Below are positions 43,209-52,427 of a stretch of 54,960 nt of DNA, piece by piece. Origin of the DNA: an uncultured Oscillospiraceae bacterium (lineage in GTDB: Bacteria; Bacillota; Clostridia; Oscillospirales; Oscillospiraceae); the NCBI GenBank assembly GCA_947589225.1, contig CANQBC010000014.1:1-54960 (forward strand), read 5' to 3'. Each line of letters opens with the position of its first letter. Positions within the stretch are counted from its first letter, which is position 1. A model generated the notes under the pieces. The model was not told the DNA's origin. It did not search any database and saw only the letters and a program-made list of their open reading frames with translations. Made by a program: the position numbers and the translations under genes.

Positions 43209-45160
43209 GTCCTCTTAAAGCTCCTGTCAAGCTGGTTTTTTGTGAGCTCCAGGCTCACCGGCCGCCCGTGGGGACAGTAGCGCACCTGGCCGGACAGCAC
43301 CTTCCCGATCAGCCCCTCAAGCTCCGCCGGCTCCGTCCGTTTCCCCGCCTTGATGGCCGCCTTGCAGGCCACCGTGTGCAGAACCTCGTCCCGCATGGCC
43401 TCCACGTCGCGTTTCCCGCCGGTTTTCAGCTTCTCCGCGATCTCCTCGAGCGTGCCCTCCGGGTCGGTGAGGTCCATGTCGATGGGCGTCTCGTTCAGCG
43501 CCAGGGTACCGCCGCCATAGTCGGAGATCTCAAAGCCCAGCTCCGACAGAACGCCCTCGTTCTCTGTGAGCACCCCGGCCGTTTCGGCGTCCAGCTCACA
43601 CACCACGGGCGTCATAAGCATCTGGCCCGTGACCTGGTGCTTCTGGCTTTTCAGCTTGTCGAAGAGGATCCTCTCGTGAGCCGCGTGCTTGTCGATGAGA
43701 AAGAGGCTGTCGCCCCGCTCCACGAGGATATACGTCCCCAGCGCCTCGCCCACGTACCGCCAGTCCCGGCCCGCGGGCGCTTTCGGCGGCGCATCCGGCA
43801 CGCGCCCCGCCGGCTCCGGGATCTCCATAAAGGTCTGGGCCTCGGCGACGGAATCCCGGAGGGTAAAGGCGTCCTCCAGCACCGTCTCGGTCTTTTTCGG
43901 CGTCTCCTCGCTGCCCACCTGGGCGGGGCGTATGGCGGTCTTAAAGCCCGTCCCTCCGGCGTATTCCGTTCGGAACGTGTCGGCGGTGACCCTCCTGTAA
44001 AACTCGTCCCCGCTTTTCACATTTGCCCTGCCCATAACAAACCCGCCGGACACAGGCGCCTTTTTCCCCTCCTCGGGCGCGAAAACCCGGTACCCGGGGA
44101 TGTCCCGGGCCTGCGTCCCGCCCCGCAGGGCGGTCTCGGTGCTTCGGGAAAGCTCCAGCTCCTTGGGCTTTTCCTCCCGTTCCAGCGCCCCGCGCACGGC
44201 CCAGTAGACCGCGTCAAAGGCGGCCCGCTCGTCGGCGAAGCGCACCTCCATCTTCGTGGGATGGACGTTCACGTCCACGGCGGCAAGGCCCATGTCCAGC
44301 TCGATGAGGCACACGGGGAAGCGCCCGGTGAACAGGGAATTTTTGTACGCCTGCTCCACCGCCGCCTGTAAGAGCTTCGATTTTATGAACCGGCCGTTGA
44401 TAAAGAAAAACTGCCAGGCCCGGTTGCCTCTCGCGGCGGCGGGCGTGGAAACAAAGCCCGTGACCGTCACGCCGTTCACCCGGTTCTCCACCGCCAAAAG
44501 CCCCCTGGCGAATTCCCGGCCCAGAGTGCAGTAAGCGGCGGACTGGAGATTCCCGTCGCCCGGGGTGTGATACTCCTCTTTTCCCTCCCGGATGTATTTT
44601 ATGGACACCTCCGGGTGGGAGAGGGCCAGCCGCACCACGGCGGTGGTCACCGCCGAGCCCTCGGCCCTGTCGTTTTTCATGAATTTCTGGCGGGCCGGGG
44701 TGTTGAAGAAAAGATCCCGCACATAGATGGTGGTTCCCGCCGGGTGTCCCGCCGGGGTCTTTGACTTCCTGACGCCGCCCTCAAGCACAAGGCGCGTGCC
44801 CTCGCCCGCGCCTTTCTCGCAGGTGACAAGCTCGACGCGGGAGACGCTGGCGATGGCGGCCAGGGCCTCGCCCCGGAATCCCAGGGTGCCTATTGCCTCC
44901 AGATCCCGCTCGGTGCGCAGCTTCGACGTGGCGTGGCGCAAGAAGGCCGTCTCCACGTCCTCCCGCGCGATCCCGCAGCCGTCGTCCGTGACCCTTATTT
45001 CCGCCATCCCGCCGGAGCGTATCTCCACGGTGACGGCCCTCGCCCCCGCGTCGATGGAGTTTTCCACCAACTCCTTGACCACGGAGGCCGGCCGCTCCAC
45101 CACCTCGCCGGCGGCGATGAGGTCGGCAAGATGCGGGGGCATCTCATAAATCTTTGGCAT
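43205..45160 (-). CDS. mutL: DNA mismatch repair protein MutL
   Basis: The 651-residue mismatch-repair ATPase has ENSIDAGA, DDGCGI and GFRGEAL in the N-terminal GHKL domain. The C-terminal endonuclease-type region has DKHAAHERILFDK, ACKAAIKAG and CPHGRP, so it probably nicks DNA itself, as MutL does where MutH is absent. The last acidic residue of the DQHAxxExxxxE motif is Asp. GAGAGG lies 7 nt before the ATG. The partner mutS is 2.7 kb away, on the opposite strand. Confidence 0.95.
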   Translation of the reverse strand: MPKIYEMPPHLADLIAAGEVVERPASVVKELVENSIDAGARAVTVEIRSGGMAEIRVTDDGCGIAREDVETAFLRHATSKLRTERDLEAIGTLGFRGEALAAIASVSRVELVTCEKGAGEGTRLVLEGGVRKSKTPAGHPAGTTIYVRDLFFNTPARQKFMKNDRAEGSAVTTAVVRLALSHPEVSIKYIREGKEEYHTPGDGNLQSAAYCTLGREFARGLLAVENRVNGVTVTGFVSTPAAARGNRAWQFFFINGRFIKSKLLQAAVEQAYKNSLFTGRFPVCLIELDMGLAAVDVNVHPTKMEVRFADERAAFDAVYWAVRGALEREEKPKELELSRSTETALRGGTQARDIPGYRVFAPEEGKKAPVSGGFVMGRANVKSGDEFYRRVTADTFRTEYAGGTGFKTAIRPAQVGSEETPKKTETVLEDAFTLRDSVAEAQTFMEIPEPAGRVPDAPPKAPAGRDWRYVGEALGTYILVERGDSLFLIDKHAAHERILFDKLKSQKHQVTGQMLMTPVVCELDAETAGVLTENEGVLSELGFEISDYGGGTLALNETPIDMDLTDPEGTLEEIAEKLKTGGKRDVEAMRDEVLHTVACKAAIKAGKRTEPAELEGLIGKVLSGQVRYCPHGRPVSLELTKNQLDRSFKRT

Positions 45161-45217
45161 ACTGTACCTCTCTTATTTCTTAAAGCGCGCCGGCGCGGGC
45201 GGCGGCCCGTCCCGGGG

Positions 45218-46273
45218 TCACCGGTAGATCCTCGTAAGACCCTTCACATTCACCGGATCCACATCCATGGTCACCATATCCCCGACGCGGCACTGGACGT
45301 CCGTCACGTCCAGGACGGTGTGCATCATCCCCACCTCGCCCACGATCTTCAGCCTTGTGCCGTTCAGCTTCACACTGGGCCGCTTCCTCCAGGAGCGTAT
45401 CATATCCCAGACGCTCTGCCCCTGCTCGTGGCGGACGATATTGAACCCGTGATAATACCCCACGGACACCACGGCAAGCCTGGCGGGTTTCTTCAGCACC
45501 CGGTCGCCGACGCGGTGGCCCTTGGGAAACCACCCCACCTCCTCGACGCCCGCCTCTATGTATCCCACCCTGGCGAGCCCCTGGGCGGCGTTTCCGGCAA
45601 CCCGTCCGGAGAAGGCCGTGCCGACGCGCACCGCGTCCATAAGGTCGAAGTCGTAGGCGAACAGCGCCGCCGAATCGCAGATGTGGGCGAGCCCCGTCTC
45701 AAACCCCTGGGCATGGAGGGCGGAAAGCACCGACTTGAACGTCTCAAGCTGCTGCAGGGTCTCCTTCCGGCTCTTCCAGGACTGGGCGTAGCTGGAGAAC
45801 ACGCCCACCACCGCCAGATTCGACATAAAGCGGTATATGGAGGCGATCTTGTCGATCTCCGTGGGGATAAACCCGTACCGCCCAAGGCCGGTGTCGACCT
45901 TGATCTGAACCTCCACCACCGTCTTTTTCCGTTCGGCGATGCCGTTTATGGCCACGGCGGCCTCGTAGGAGCCGACGGTACACACCACATTGAGGTCGAT
46001 AAGCTCCTCCAGCTCCTTCTCGTCGGCGGTGGAGCGGAGCATCATCAGCGTCTCCTCGGTAAAGCCCGCCTCCCGCAGGATCTCCGCGTCCCTGGGGTCG
46101 GACACGGCAAAGCACCGGATCCCCTCCTGGCGCAGCACCCGCGCCGTGGCGAGTATCCCCAGCCCGAAGGCGTCGCCTGTGAGATCCGCCCATATCTGCG
46201 CCCCTCTGGCTCTGGCCTTCACCGCGTCGAGGTTTGATTTTATGGCCTTTTTATCTATGACCAGATTCTTCAT
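45218..46273 (-). CDS. Alanine-racemase-like protein lacking the PLP lysine
   Basis: The 351-residue protein has the fold-type III barrel plus beta domain of alanine racemases (RCFAVSDPRDAEILREAG, EVQIKVDTGLGRYGF, AHICDSAALF, DAVRVGTAFSGR, RLAVVSVGYYHGF). The PLP-binding segment usually reads VKAxAYGHG but here is LTGDAFGLG, so Thr32 replaces the lysine. The CMDQ loop is MMHT. A standard racemase reaction is therefore doubtful. The ATG at 46273 has GGGAGG 8 nt upstream and a promoter further up. It leads the mutL-miaA-hfq operon, 57 bp before mutL. Confidence 0.8.
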   Translation of the reverse strand: MKNLVIDKKAIKSNLDAVKARARGAQIWADLTGDAFGLGILATARVLRQEGIRCFAVSDPRDAEILREAGFTEETLMMLRSTADEKELEELIDLNVVCTVGSYEAAVAINGIAERKKTVVEVQIKVDTGLGRYGFIPTEIDKIASIYRFMSNLAVVGVFSSYAQSWKSRKETLQQLETFKSVLSALHAQGFETGLAHICDSAALFAYDFDLMDAVRVGTAFSGRVAGNAAQGLARVGYIEAGVEEVGWFPKGHRVGDRVLKKPARLAVVSVGYYHGFNIVRHEQGQSVWDMIRSWRKRPSVKLNGTRLKIVGEVGMMHTVLDVTDVQCRVGDMVTMDVDPVNVKGLTRIYR

Positions 46274-46325
46274 ATGCAATACCTCCCGACAGATCGGAAT
46301 AGCACATATTCCCACTTTAAAAGAA

Positions 46326-46331
46326 TTATAC
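46326..46331 (-). promoter_or_regulatory. -10 box of the racemase-like/mutL operon
   Basis: A perfect TATAAT on the minus strand lies about 55 bp from the ATG. The -35 candidate TGGATT at 17 nt is weak. It is divergent from the miaB promoter. Confidence 0.5.
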
Positions 46332-46342
46332 ACTATATGACT

Positions 46343-46371
46343 TGTAAAATCCACTGGATTTTGTTAAAATA
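46343..46371 (+). promoter_or_regulatory. miaB promoter
   Basis: TTGTAA, a 17-nt spacer and TAAAAT lie 36 bp upstream of the miaB GTG. Confidence 0.6.
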
Positions 46372-46406
46372 CGATTACAAATAAAAACAGGCCGAGGGAT
46401 TTTACC

Positions 46407-47810
46407 GTGAGCTACAAGAGAATCGAGATCACAGATGAACAGCTTGCCCGCCAGCGGGATCTTATGGAGCGCGTGGCGGACATCAACGCCCGTCAAGCCG
46501 CGCGTCCCCTCGCTTTGGTGGACACCTACGGCTGCCAGCAGAACGAGGCCGACAGCGAAAAGATCCGCGGGATGCTGAATACCATGGGCTACGACATGAC
46601 CTCGGACGAATACGCCGCCGACGTCATCGTCATCAACACCTGCGCCGTCCGCGAACACGCCGAGCAGCGCGTTCTGGGCAACGTGGGCGCCCTTTCCCAC
46701 ACCAAAAGGGCCAAGCCCTCCCAGATCATCTGCCTTTGCGGCTGCATGATGCAGGAGGAGGGCATGGCGGACAGGATAAAAAATTCCTACCGCCACGTCC
46801 GCGTGGTCTTTGGCCCCCACGAGCTGTGGCGCTTCCCGGAGTTCCTTCTGCGCCAGCTGGAGGGGGGCAAGCGCATATTCGAGACCTCCCCCTCGGACGG
46901 CTGCGTCACCGAGGGGCTGCCCTCCCAGCGCGACAGCGCCGTCAAGGCGTGGCTTCCCGTGATGTACGGCTGCAACAACTTCTGCTCCTACTGCATCGTC
47001 CCCTATGTCCGGGGCCGCGAGCGCTCACGACGCGCCGAGGACGTGCTCGCGGAGGCCCGCGAGCTTGCGCGGGCGGGGTACAGGGACATCACCCTCCTGG
47101 GGCAGAACGTCAACTCCTACGGCAAGGATCTGCCCGACGGCGTCGATTTCTCCGACCTCATAGCCCGGATCAACGACATCCCCGGCGACTTTCTCATCCG
47201 CTTTATGACCAGCCACCCCAAGGACGCCGGCGAGAAGCTCTTCTCCACCATGGCAAAATGCGAAAAATGCGCCCGCCACATCCACCTGCCCTTCCAGTCC
47301 GGCTCCAACCGGGTGCTCTCCGCCATGAACCGGCGGTACACGCGGGAGGATTACCTGGAGCTTGTAAAAAAAGCCCGCTCATACATGCCCGACGTCGTTA
47401 TCACCTCGGACGTGATCGTGGGCTTCCCCGGCGAGACGGAGGAGGAATTTGAGGAGACCCTGTCGCTGGTGGAGGAGGTGCGCTTCGACGCCCTTTTCAC
47501 CTTTATTTTCTCCCCCCGCGCCGGAACCCCCGCCGCCTCCATGCCCGACCCCTACACAAGGGAGCAGAAGCAGCGCCGCTTTGACCGGTTGGTGGAGCTT
47601 CAAAACCGCGTCTCGGAGGAGAAGCACCGCGCCTACATCGGTTCCACAGCCAGAGTCCTGGTGGACGGCGAGGAGGGCGAAGTCCTCACCGCCCGCACCT
47701 CCGGCGGAAGGCTCGTCCGCCTCAAGGGGGATCGGAGCCTCATCGGCACGTTCCAAAACGTCAGGATCACCGATTCCAACACCTGGGCGCTGTACGGCGA
47801 GCTGATTTGA
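46407..47810 (+). CDS. miaB: tRNA-2-methylthio-N6-dimethylallyladenosine synthase MiaB
   Basis: The 467-residue radical-SAM methylthiotransferase acts on the A37 isopentenyl product of MiaA. The N-terminal cluster uses Cys43, Cys79 and Cys113 (YGCQQNEAD, INTCAVR, CGC). The radical SAM cluster uses Cys189, Cys193 and Cys196 (GCNNFCSYC). A C-terminal TRAM domain follows. The start is GTG with GAGGG 9 nt upstream. It is followed by a hairpin and then mutS, a frequent pairing in Clostridia. Confidence 0.95.
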   Translation: MSYKRIEITDEQLARQRDLMERVADINARQAARPLALVDTYGCQQNEADSEKIRGMLNTMGYDMTSDEYAADVIVINTCAVREHAEQRVLGNVGALSHTKRAKPSQIICLCGCMMQEEGMADRIKNSYRHVRVVFGPHELWRFPEFLLRQLEGGKRIFETSPSDGCVTEGLPSQRDSAVKAWLPVMYGCNNFCSYCIVPYVRGRERSRRAEDVLAEARELARAGYRDITLLGQNVNSYGKDLPDGVDFSDLIARINDIPGDFLIRFMTSHPKDAGEKLFSTMAKCEKCARHIHLPFQSGSNRVLSAMNRRYTREDYLELVKKARSYMPDVVITSDVIVGFPGETEEEFEETLSLVEEVRFDALFTFIFSPRAGTPAASMPDPYTREQKQRRFDRLVELQNRVSEEKHRAYIGSTARVLVDGEEGEVLTARTSGGRLVRLKGDRSLIGTFQNVRITDSNTWALYGELI

Positions 47811-47835
47811 GTGTCCGGCAGGAGCTGCCGGACAC
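47811..47835 (+). other. Hairpin between miaB and mutS
   Basis: A perfect 10-bp stem with a 5-nt loop starts on the base after the miaB stop. It has no T run, so it is more likely a stabiliser or weak terminator than a full stop. Confidence 0.5.
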
Positions 47836-47857
47836 AGAAAAAGGAGTTTTTTCGACA

Positions 47858-50458
47858 ATGCCATCCGAACTGACCCCCATGAAAAAACAATACAACGCCA
47901 TCAAGGCCGAGCACAGCGACTGTATCCTTTTCTTCCGTCTCGGCGACTTCTACGAGATGTTCGACGAGGACGCCCTTCTTGCCGCCCGCGAGCTGGATCT
48001 GACCCTGACCACCCGCGACCGGGGCAAGGACAAAGAGGATCAGACCCCCATGTGCGGCGTGCCCTACCACTCCTCCGAGGCGTACATCGGCCGCCTCATA
48101 GCCCGCGGCTACAAGGTAGCCATCTGTGAGCAGATGGAGGATCCGGCCCTGGCAAAGGGCCTTGTGGACCGGGACGTCATCCGCATCATCACCCCCGGCA
48201 CGGCCACGGACGCCTCGATGCTCAAGGAGGGCGCGGCCAACTACATCGGCTCCATCTTCATCGATGACGCCGGCGCGGCGGTGTGCTTCTGCGACGTGTC
48301 CACCGGCGAGATATGCGCCCGCTCCTTCGACGCCGGCTCCTCCGTGCGCATCATCAACGAGCTGGGCCGCTTCTCCCCATCGGAGCTGGTGCTGAACACC
48401 GGCGCGGCGGCCAGCCGGGATCTGACCTCGATCCTCAAGTCCTGGTTCCACGCCCTGACTCAGACGGCGGAGGAGCGGTTTGAGTATTCCTCCTGCGAAA
48501 ACACGGTCTGCGCCCAGTTCAATGTGGACTCCCTGGACGAGCTGGGCCTTGGGCGCGAGACGCAGGCCGTCCGCGCCGTCGGCGCGCTTTTGAGCTACGT
48601 GGCCGAGACTCAGAAGGCGGATCTTTCCTACATAAACAAGCTCGATTTTTACTCCGACGGCCGCTTTATGGAGCTGGATCTGCAGACCCTCCGCAACATG
48701 GAGCTTCTCTACAACATGCGCACCCGCGAAAAGCGGGGAAGCCTCCTGTGGGTCATGGACAAGACAAAGACCCCCATGGGCTCCCGCCTCATCCGCTCCT
48801 GGGTGGCCCGTCCCCTCCTGTCCCTGACGCCCATCACCCGCCGGCTGGCCGCCGTCAACGAGCTTTTTTCCGACAGTGTCGCCCGGGGCGAGCTCATAAA
48901 CGGCCTCCGGGGCATCGGCGATATGGAGCGCATCATCGGCAAGACCGTCTACGGCACCGTCAACTGCAAGGATCTTGTATATCTGTCCGCCTCCATAGGC
49001 CGCATTCCCGACATCCTCTCCCACCTCGAGGACATGTCGTCCCCCCTCATCCGGGAGATCCGGGCCGCCGACCGGCTGGAGGATATAAAGAAGCAGATAG
49101 ACGAGACCATTTGCGACGATCCCCCCGTGTCCGTCCGGGAGGGCGGCATGATTCGCCCCGGCTTCGACCCGGAGGTGGACCGTCTCCGCTCCCTTCTCAA
49201 GGGCAGTAAGGGCGCCCTGGCCGACATCGAGGCCCGCGAGAAGGCCCGCACCGGCAAGAAGCTGCGGGTAAGCTACAACAAGGTATTCGGCTACTACATC
49301 GAGATCCCCCGGTCGCAGTCCGAGGACGTTCCGGAGGATTACATTCGCAAGCAGACTTTGGTGAACTGCGAGCGCTTCGTCACCGAGGAGCTTAAAAATC
49401 TGGAGGAGGAGCTGCTCACCGCCAACGACCGGCTCACGGAGCTTGAGTTCAACATCTTCTCAAAGCTGCGCCGCTCCATCGCCGGCAAGACGCTCCGCGT
49501 CCAGTCCACGGCCCAGGAGATCGCCGCCCTCGACGTGCTGTGCTCCTTCGCCCAGTGCGCCTCGGATTACAACTGGTGCAGGCCCGAGATGACCACACAG
49601 ACCGGCATCGACATCGTGGACGGCCGCCATCCCGTGGTGGAGCTGACGCAGAAGGACACCCTTTTTGTGCCCAACGACACCCACCTGTCCCCGTCCGGCG
49701 CACGGACCGCCATCATCACCGGCCCCAACATGGCCGGCAAATCCACTTACATGCGCCAGACGGCCCTCATATGCCTCATGGCCCAGATCGGCTCCTTCGT
49801 CCCCGCCCGCTCAGCCACGCTGGGCATTGTGGATCGGGTGTTCACCCGTATCGGGGCCTCGGACGACCTCTCCTCCGGCATGTCCACCTTCATGGTGGAG
49901 ATGAGCGAGGTGGCCTCCATCCTGAAAAACGCCACCTCCCGCTCCCTCATCCTTCTTGACGAGATAGGCCGCGGCACCTCCACCTACGACGGCATGGCCA
50001 TCGCCCGCGCCGTTCTGGAGCACTGCGCCGACAAGAAGCGCCTTGGCGCCATGACCATGTTCGCCACTCACTACCACGAGCTCACCGCCCTGGAGGGGCA
50101 GATTCCCGGCGTAAAGAATTACAACATCTGCGCCAAAAAGCGGGGAGACGACATCATATTTCTCCGAAAGATCGTCCCCGGCGGTGCCGACGACAGCTAC
50201 GGCGTGGAAGTGGCGAAGCTCGCCGGAGTGCCGGATCCCGTGATAAAGCGGGCCAAGTCCGTCCTCGCCGAGCTGACCTCCGGCGCTCCGGTTCACGCCC
50301 CCTCCTCCGCGCCCGCCGCGCTCTCCGATCAGATCACCCTCGGCTCCATGGCCTCGGACGAGGTCTCCGGGATCCTCCGGGGTCTTGACCTCAACACCAT
50401 CACCGGTCTTGAGGCTCTGAACTTACTGAACGATTTAAAAAAGAAGGTGACTCTATGA
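47858..50458 (+). CDS. mutS: DNA mismatch repair protein MutS
   Basis: The 866-residue mismatch sensor has the N-terminal mismatch-binding FYEMFDEDA motif (F-x-E), connector and lever domains, Walker A GPNMAGKSTYMRQ, Walker B LILLDEIGRGTSTYDG, and ATHYHEL. The C-terminal segment ends in LNLLNDLKKKV. The ATG at 47858 has AAGGAG upstream; the ATG at 47807 overlaps the miaB end and lacks a site. It overlaps the CPBP gene by 4 bp. Confidence 0.96.
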   Translation: MPSELTPMKKQYNAIKAEHSDCILFFRLGDFYEMFDEDALLAARELDLTLTTRDRGKDKEDQTPMCGVPYHSSEAYIGRLIARGYKVAICEQMEDPALAKGLVDRDVIRIITPGTATDASMLKEGAANYIGSIFIDDAGAAVCFCDVSTGEICARSFDAGSSVRIINELGRFSPSELVLNTGAAASRDLTSILKSWFHALTQTAEERFEYSSCENTVCAQFNVDSLDELGLGRETQAVRAVGALLSYVAETQKADLSYINKLDFYSDGRFMELDLQTLRNMELLYNMRTREKRGSLLWVMDKTKTPMGSRLIRSWVARPLLSLTPITRRLAAVNELFSDSVARGELINGLRGIGDMERIIGKTVYGTVNCKDLVYLSASIGRIPDILSHLEDMSSPLIREIRAADRLEDIKKQIDETICDDPPVSVREGGMIRPGFDPEVDRLRSLLKGSKGALADIEAREKARTGKKLRVSYNKVFGYYIEIPRSQSEDVPEDYIRKQTLVNCERFVTEELKNLEEELLTANDRLTELEFNIFSKLRRSIAGKTLRVQSTAQEIAALDVLCSFAQCASDYNWCRPEMTTQTGIDIVDGRHPVVELTQKDTLFVPNDTHLSPSGARTAIITGPNMAGKSTYMRQTALICLMAQIGSFVPARSATLGIVDRVFTRIGASDDLSSGMSTFMVEMSEVASILKNATSRSLILLDEIGRGTSTYDGMAIARAVLEHCADKKRLGAMTMFATHYHELTALEGQIPGVKNYNICAKKRGDDIIFLRKIVPGGADDSYGVEVAKLAGVPDPVIKRAKSVLAELTSGAPVHAPSSAPAALSDQITLGSMASDEVSGILRGLDLNTITGLEALNLLNDLKKKVTL

Positions 50459-51180
50459 CCGCCAAACGGCACGCCGGAAGCGGCTTCCCCTACCCCATGA
50501 CCCAGGTGGAGCAGGTTCTGGGCTGGGTCTATGTGTTTGTACATATGTTCGCTATGAGCTACATCCTTTCCGCGCTGAACGCCCATGTGTTTCCGCTGAT
50601 GGGCTTCCAGCTGTCCACGATCTGGCTCAATTTCCTCTACTACGCCGTGGGCTTTTGCTACCTCCTGGGCTTCCTCTTCCACTACCTCAGGGAATCCTTC
50701 GCGGATATGTGCGGCAATTTTCTCAACACCGTCATAGCGGTCCTGGTGGGCTTCATCGCCTATGTATTTCTGTACAACATCGTAAGATACGGCCTGCACT
50801 TTTTTCTTGAAAACCTCACGAACCCCAACTCCGCCGCCGTCAACGCCACCGCCAAATTGAACCCCAACAAGATGCTTGTCATCGGCGTGCTGCTGGCGCC
50901 GGTGGTGGAGGAGACCCTTTTTCGCGGCGTGGTCTTTGGCTCCCTCCGCCGCAAAAACGCCCTTCTGGGCTACTTCGTCTCCACCGTCCTCTTTGCGGTC
51001 TACCACCTGTGGAGCTACCTCATCCACGACTTTCACCCCTCGCTCTTTCTCTACCTTCTCCAGTACCTCCCCGCCGGCCTTGCCCTGGGCTGGGCCTACG
51101 ACTATTCCAAAACCCTCTACGCCCCCATATTTCTCCACATGATGATCAATTACGTGGTCATAACAGTGCAGATCGGGTAA
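50455..51180 (+). CDS. CPBP family intramembrane glutamic protease
   Basis: The 241-residue membrane protein has about seven helices and the CPBP/Abi motifs: EETLFRG (Glu152, Glu153, Arg157), FAVYH, and HMMIN near the C-terminus. Family members cleave prenylated or other membrane substrates, or act in immunity to self-made peptides; the substrate here is unknown. The ATG overlaps the mutS stop by 4 bp, so it is translated from the mutS mRNA. A 16-bp terminator follows. Confidence 0.87.
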   Translation: MTAKRHAGSGFPYPMTQVEQVLGWVYVFVHMFAMSYILSALNAHVFPLMGFQLSTIWLNFLYYAVGFCYLLGFLFHYLRESFADMCGNFLNTVIAVLVGFIAYVFLYNIVRYGLHFFLENLTNPNSAAVNATAKLNPNKMLVIGVLLAPVVEETLFRGVVFGSLRRKNALLGYFVSTVLFAVYHLWSYLIHDFHPSLFLYLLQYLPAGLALGWAYDYSKTLYAPIFLHMMINYVVITVQIG

Positions 51181-51197
51181 GAAGAGCAATCGATCAT

Positions 51198-51249
51198 AAA
51201 AGAACGCCCGGGGATGCTCCGCAAGGAAGCGGCCCCCGGGCGTTCTTTT
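51198..51249 (+). terminator. Terminator of the miaB-mutS-CPBP transcript
   Basis: A 16-bp perfect stem with a 20-nt loop has A-run and T-run arms, 18 bp past the CPBP stop. Confidence 0.85.
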
Positions 51250-51256
51250 GCCGCGC

Positions 51257-51332
51257 CGCCAAAGGACGCGTCATTTTTTGGCGGCTATAATATTACTCCG
51301 GCGGTCGTTTGATCGCCGGAGTAATATCAGCC
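51257..51332. terminator. Two further hairpins between convergent genes
   Basis: GCCGCCAAA near 51257 pairs with TTTGGCGGC ending near 51285. A perfect 14-bp stem (51290-51303 with 51314-51327) follows. One or both probably end the M23 peptidase transcript on the minus strand. Confidence 0.5.
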
Positions 51333-51384
51333 ATGTTTCGCTTCTGCCGCACAACGGCGGGCAAAAATGGATCGAATCCTCGTA

Positions 51385-52236
51385 TTACCTTTTGGGCAGA
51401 TACTCCGTGGGATCCGCCGTCTCGCCGTTCACCGTCACGGACAGGTGCAGATGCGCCTCGTCCGCGCTCTCATAGGCGGCGGTCGCGCCCACCGAGCCGA
51501 TGACGGATCCGGCGGTGACGCTGTCGCCCACATTGACCGTGGGGACGCCGGCCAGATTTGCGTAGACCGTCATCACGCCCGCGCCGTGGTCAATGGTCAC
51601 CACGGTGCCGTACCCGTCGCCGGCGTCCTCCACCTTCGTCACCGTCCCATTGGCGCAGCTGAGAACGCGGGTCCCCTGCCGCGCGGCGATGTCGATCCCG
51701 TCGTGGACGCGCCAATCGCCCAGTGTCTCGCTGTAAACAAGCCTGTCAGGGGCGTAGCCCTTGATGATCTCGCCGCTGACAGGCCAGAGGAAGTTTATAT
51801 CCTCAGCGCTCGCCGGCTTGTTCTCCGGCTTTTGCTCTTCCCCGCCGGAATCCTCGTCCCCCGGCTTGTCCGCGACCGTCAGCGCGCCGGCGGAATCCTC
51901 GTCGGGACGGTTGAGCTCCTGGGTCTGTCCCCCCGGGGGGAGCGTGTGCTCAGGCTGCGTGTCCGTGCCCGCGGGGGCGGAACCGCCGTCGGTTTTGGCG
52001 GGATCTCCGCCTGTCTTTGCGCCGTCATCGTCCGGCTGGGGGAGCGTTGTGCCCACTTCCCCCATCACATCAAGATAGTCCTCCTCATCGCCACCAGTGA
52101 GCGGCGACCACCGCGAGAAAAGCAGCAGCCACGCCGAAACTCCGATGATGGCGATGCACGCGAAAAGGACTATGTAAAAGCCCTTACCGCTGAGGAACTC
52201 ATCCGCGAAACGCGAAAAGCTCTTCCTCTCGTGCAT
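51385..52236 (-). CDS. Membrane-anchored M23 metallopeptidase, SpoIIQ-like in layout
   Basis: The 283-residue protein has a short cytoplasmic start, one helix (about 20-42, YIVLFACIAIIGVSAWLLL) and an acidic, Pro/Gly-rich linker. A C-terminal LytM domain (about 165-283) has both zinc motifs intact, HDGID and HLH, so peptidoglycan endopeptidase activity is expected. The size and anchoring resemble SpoIIQ, the forespore membrane half of the engulfment channel, which suits this spore former, but a vegetative wall hydrolase is equally possible. GGAGG lies 7 nt before the ATG at 52236 (52239 is an alternative). A TATAAT at 52306-52311 is a likely -10 box. Confidence 0.8.
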   Translation of the reverse strand: MHERKSFSRFADEFLSGKGFYIVLFACIAIIGVSAWLLLFSRWSPLTGGDEEDYLDVMGEVGTTLPQPDDDGAKTGGDPAKTDGGSAPAGTDTQPEHTLPPGGQTQELNRPDEDSAGALTVADKPGDEDSGGEEQKPENKPASAEDINFLWPVSGEIIKGYAPDRLVYSETLGDWRVHDGIDIAARQGTRVLSCANGTVTKVEDAGDGYGTVVTIDHGAGVMTVYANLAGVPTVNVGDSVTAGSVIGSVGATAAYESADEAHLHLSVTVNGETADPTEYLPKR

Positions 52237-52305
52237 CATTTTACCTCCGTACAGCGGAAAAACCGCTTTTTTATTGCAGAGGTAGTATTGACGAGGAAAG
52301 GGAGA

Positions 52306-52311
52306 ATTATA
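52306..52311 (-). promoter_or_regulatory. Possible -10 box of the M23 gene
   Basis: A perfect TATAAT lies 70 bp upstream of the start. The -35 is weak (GGGACA at 19 nt). An AAAGCGG/CCGCT hairpin lies in the leader. Confidence 0.4.
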
Positions 52312-52379
52312 CAGCGCCCGAAAAGTTTTTTGTCCCGGGCCGTCCTCCCCGGCCCTGTCGGGCGGGACGGCGGACGCGA

Positions 52380-52411
52380 AAACGGGAGAGGGCCGCGGCC
52401 CTCTCCCGTTT
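52380..52411 (-). terminator. Terminator of the purine permease gene
   Basis: A perfect 15-bp inverted repeat with a 2-nt centre, followed on the minus strand by TTTTCG, starts 17 bp past the stop. Confidence 0.8.
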
Positions 52412-52427
52412 ATATTTTTTGGAAGTC

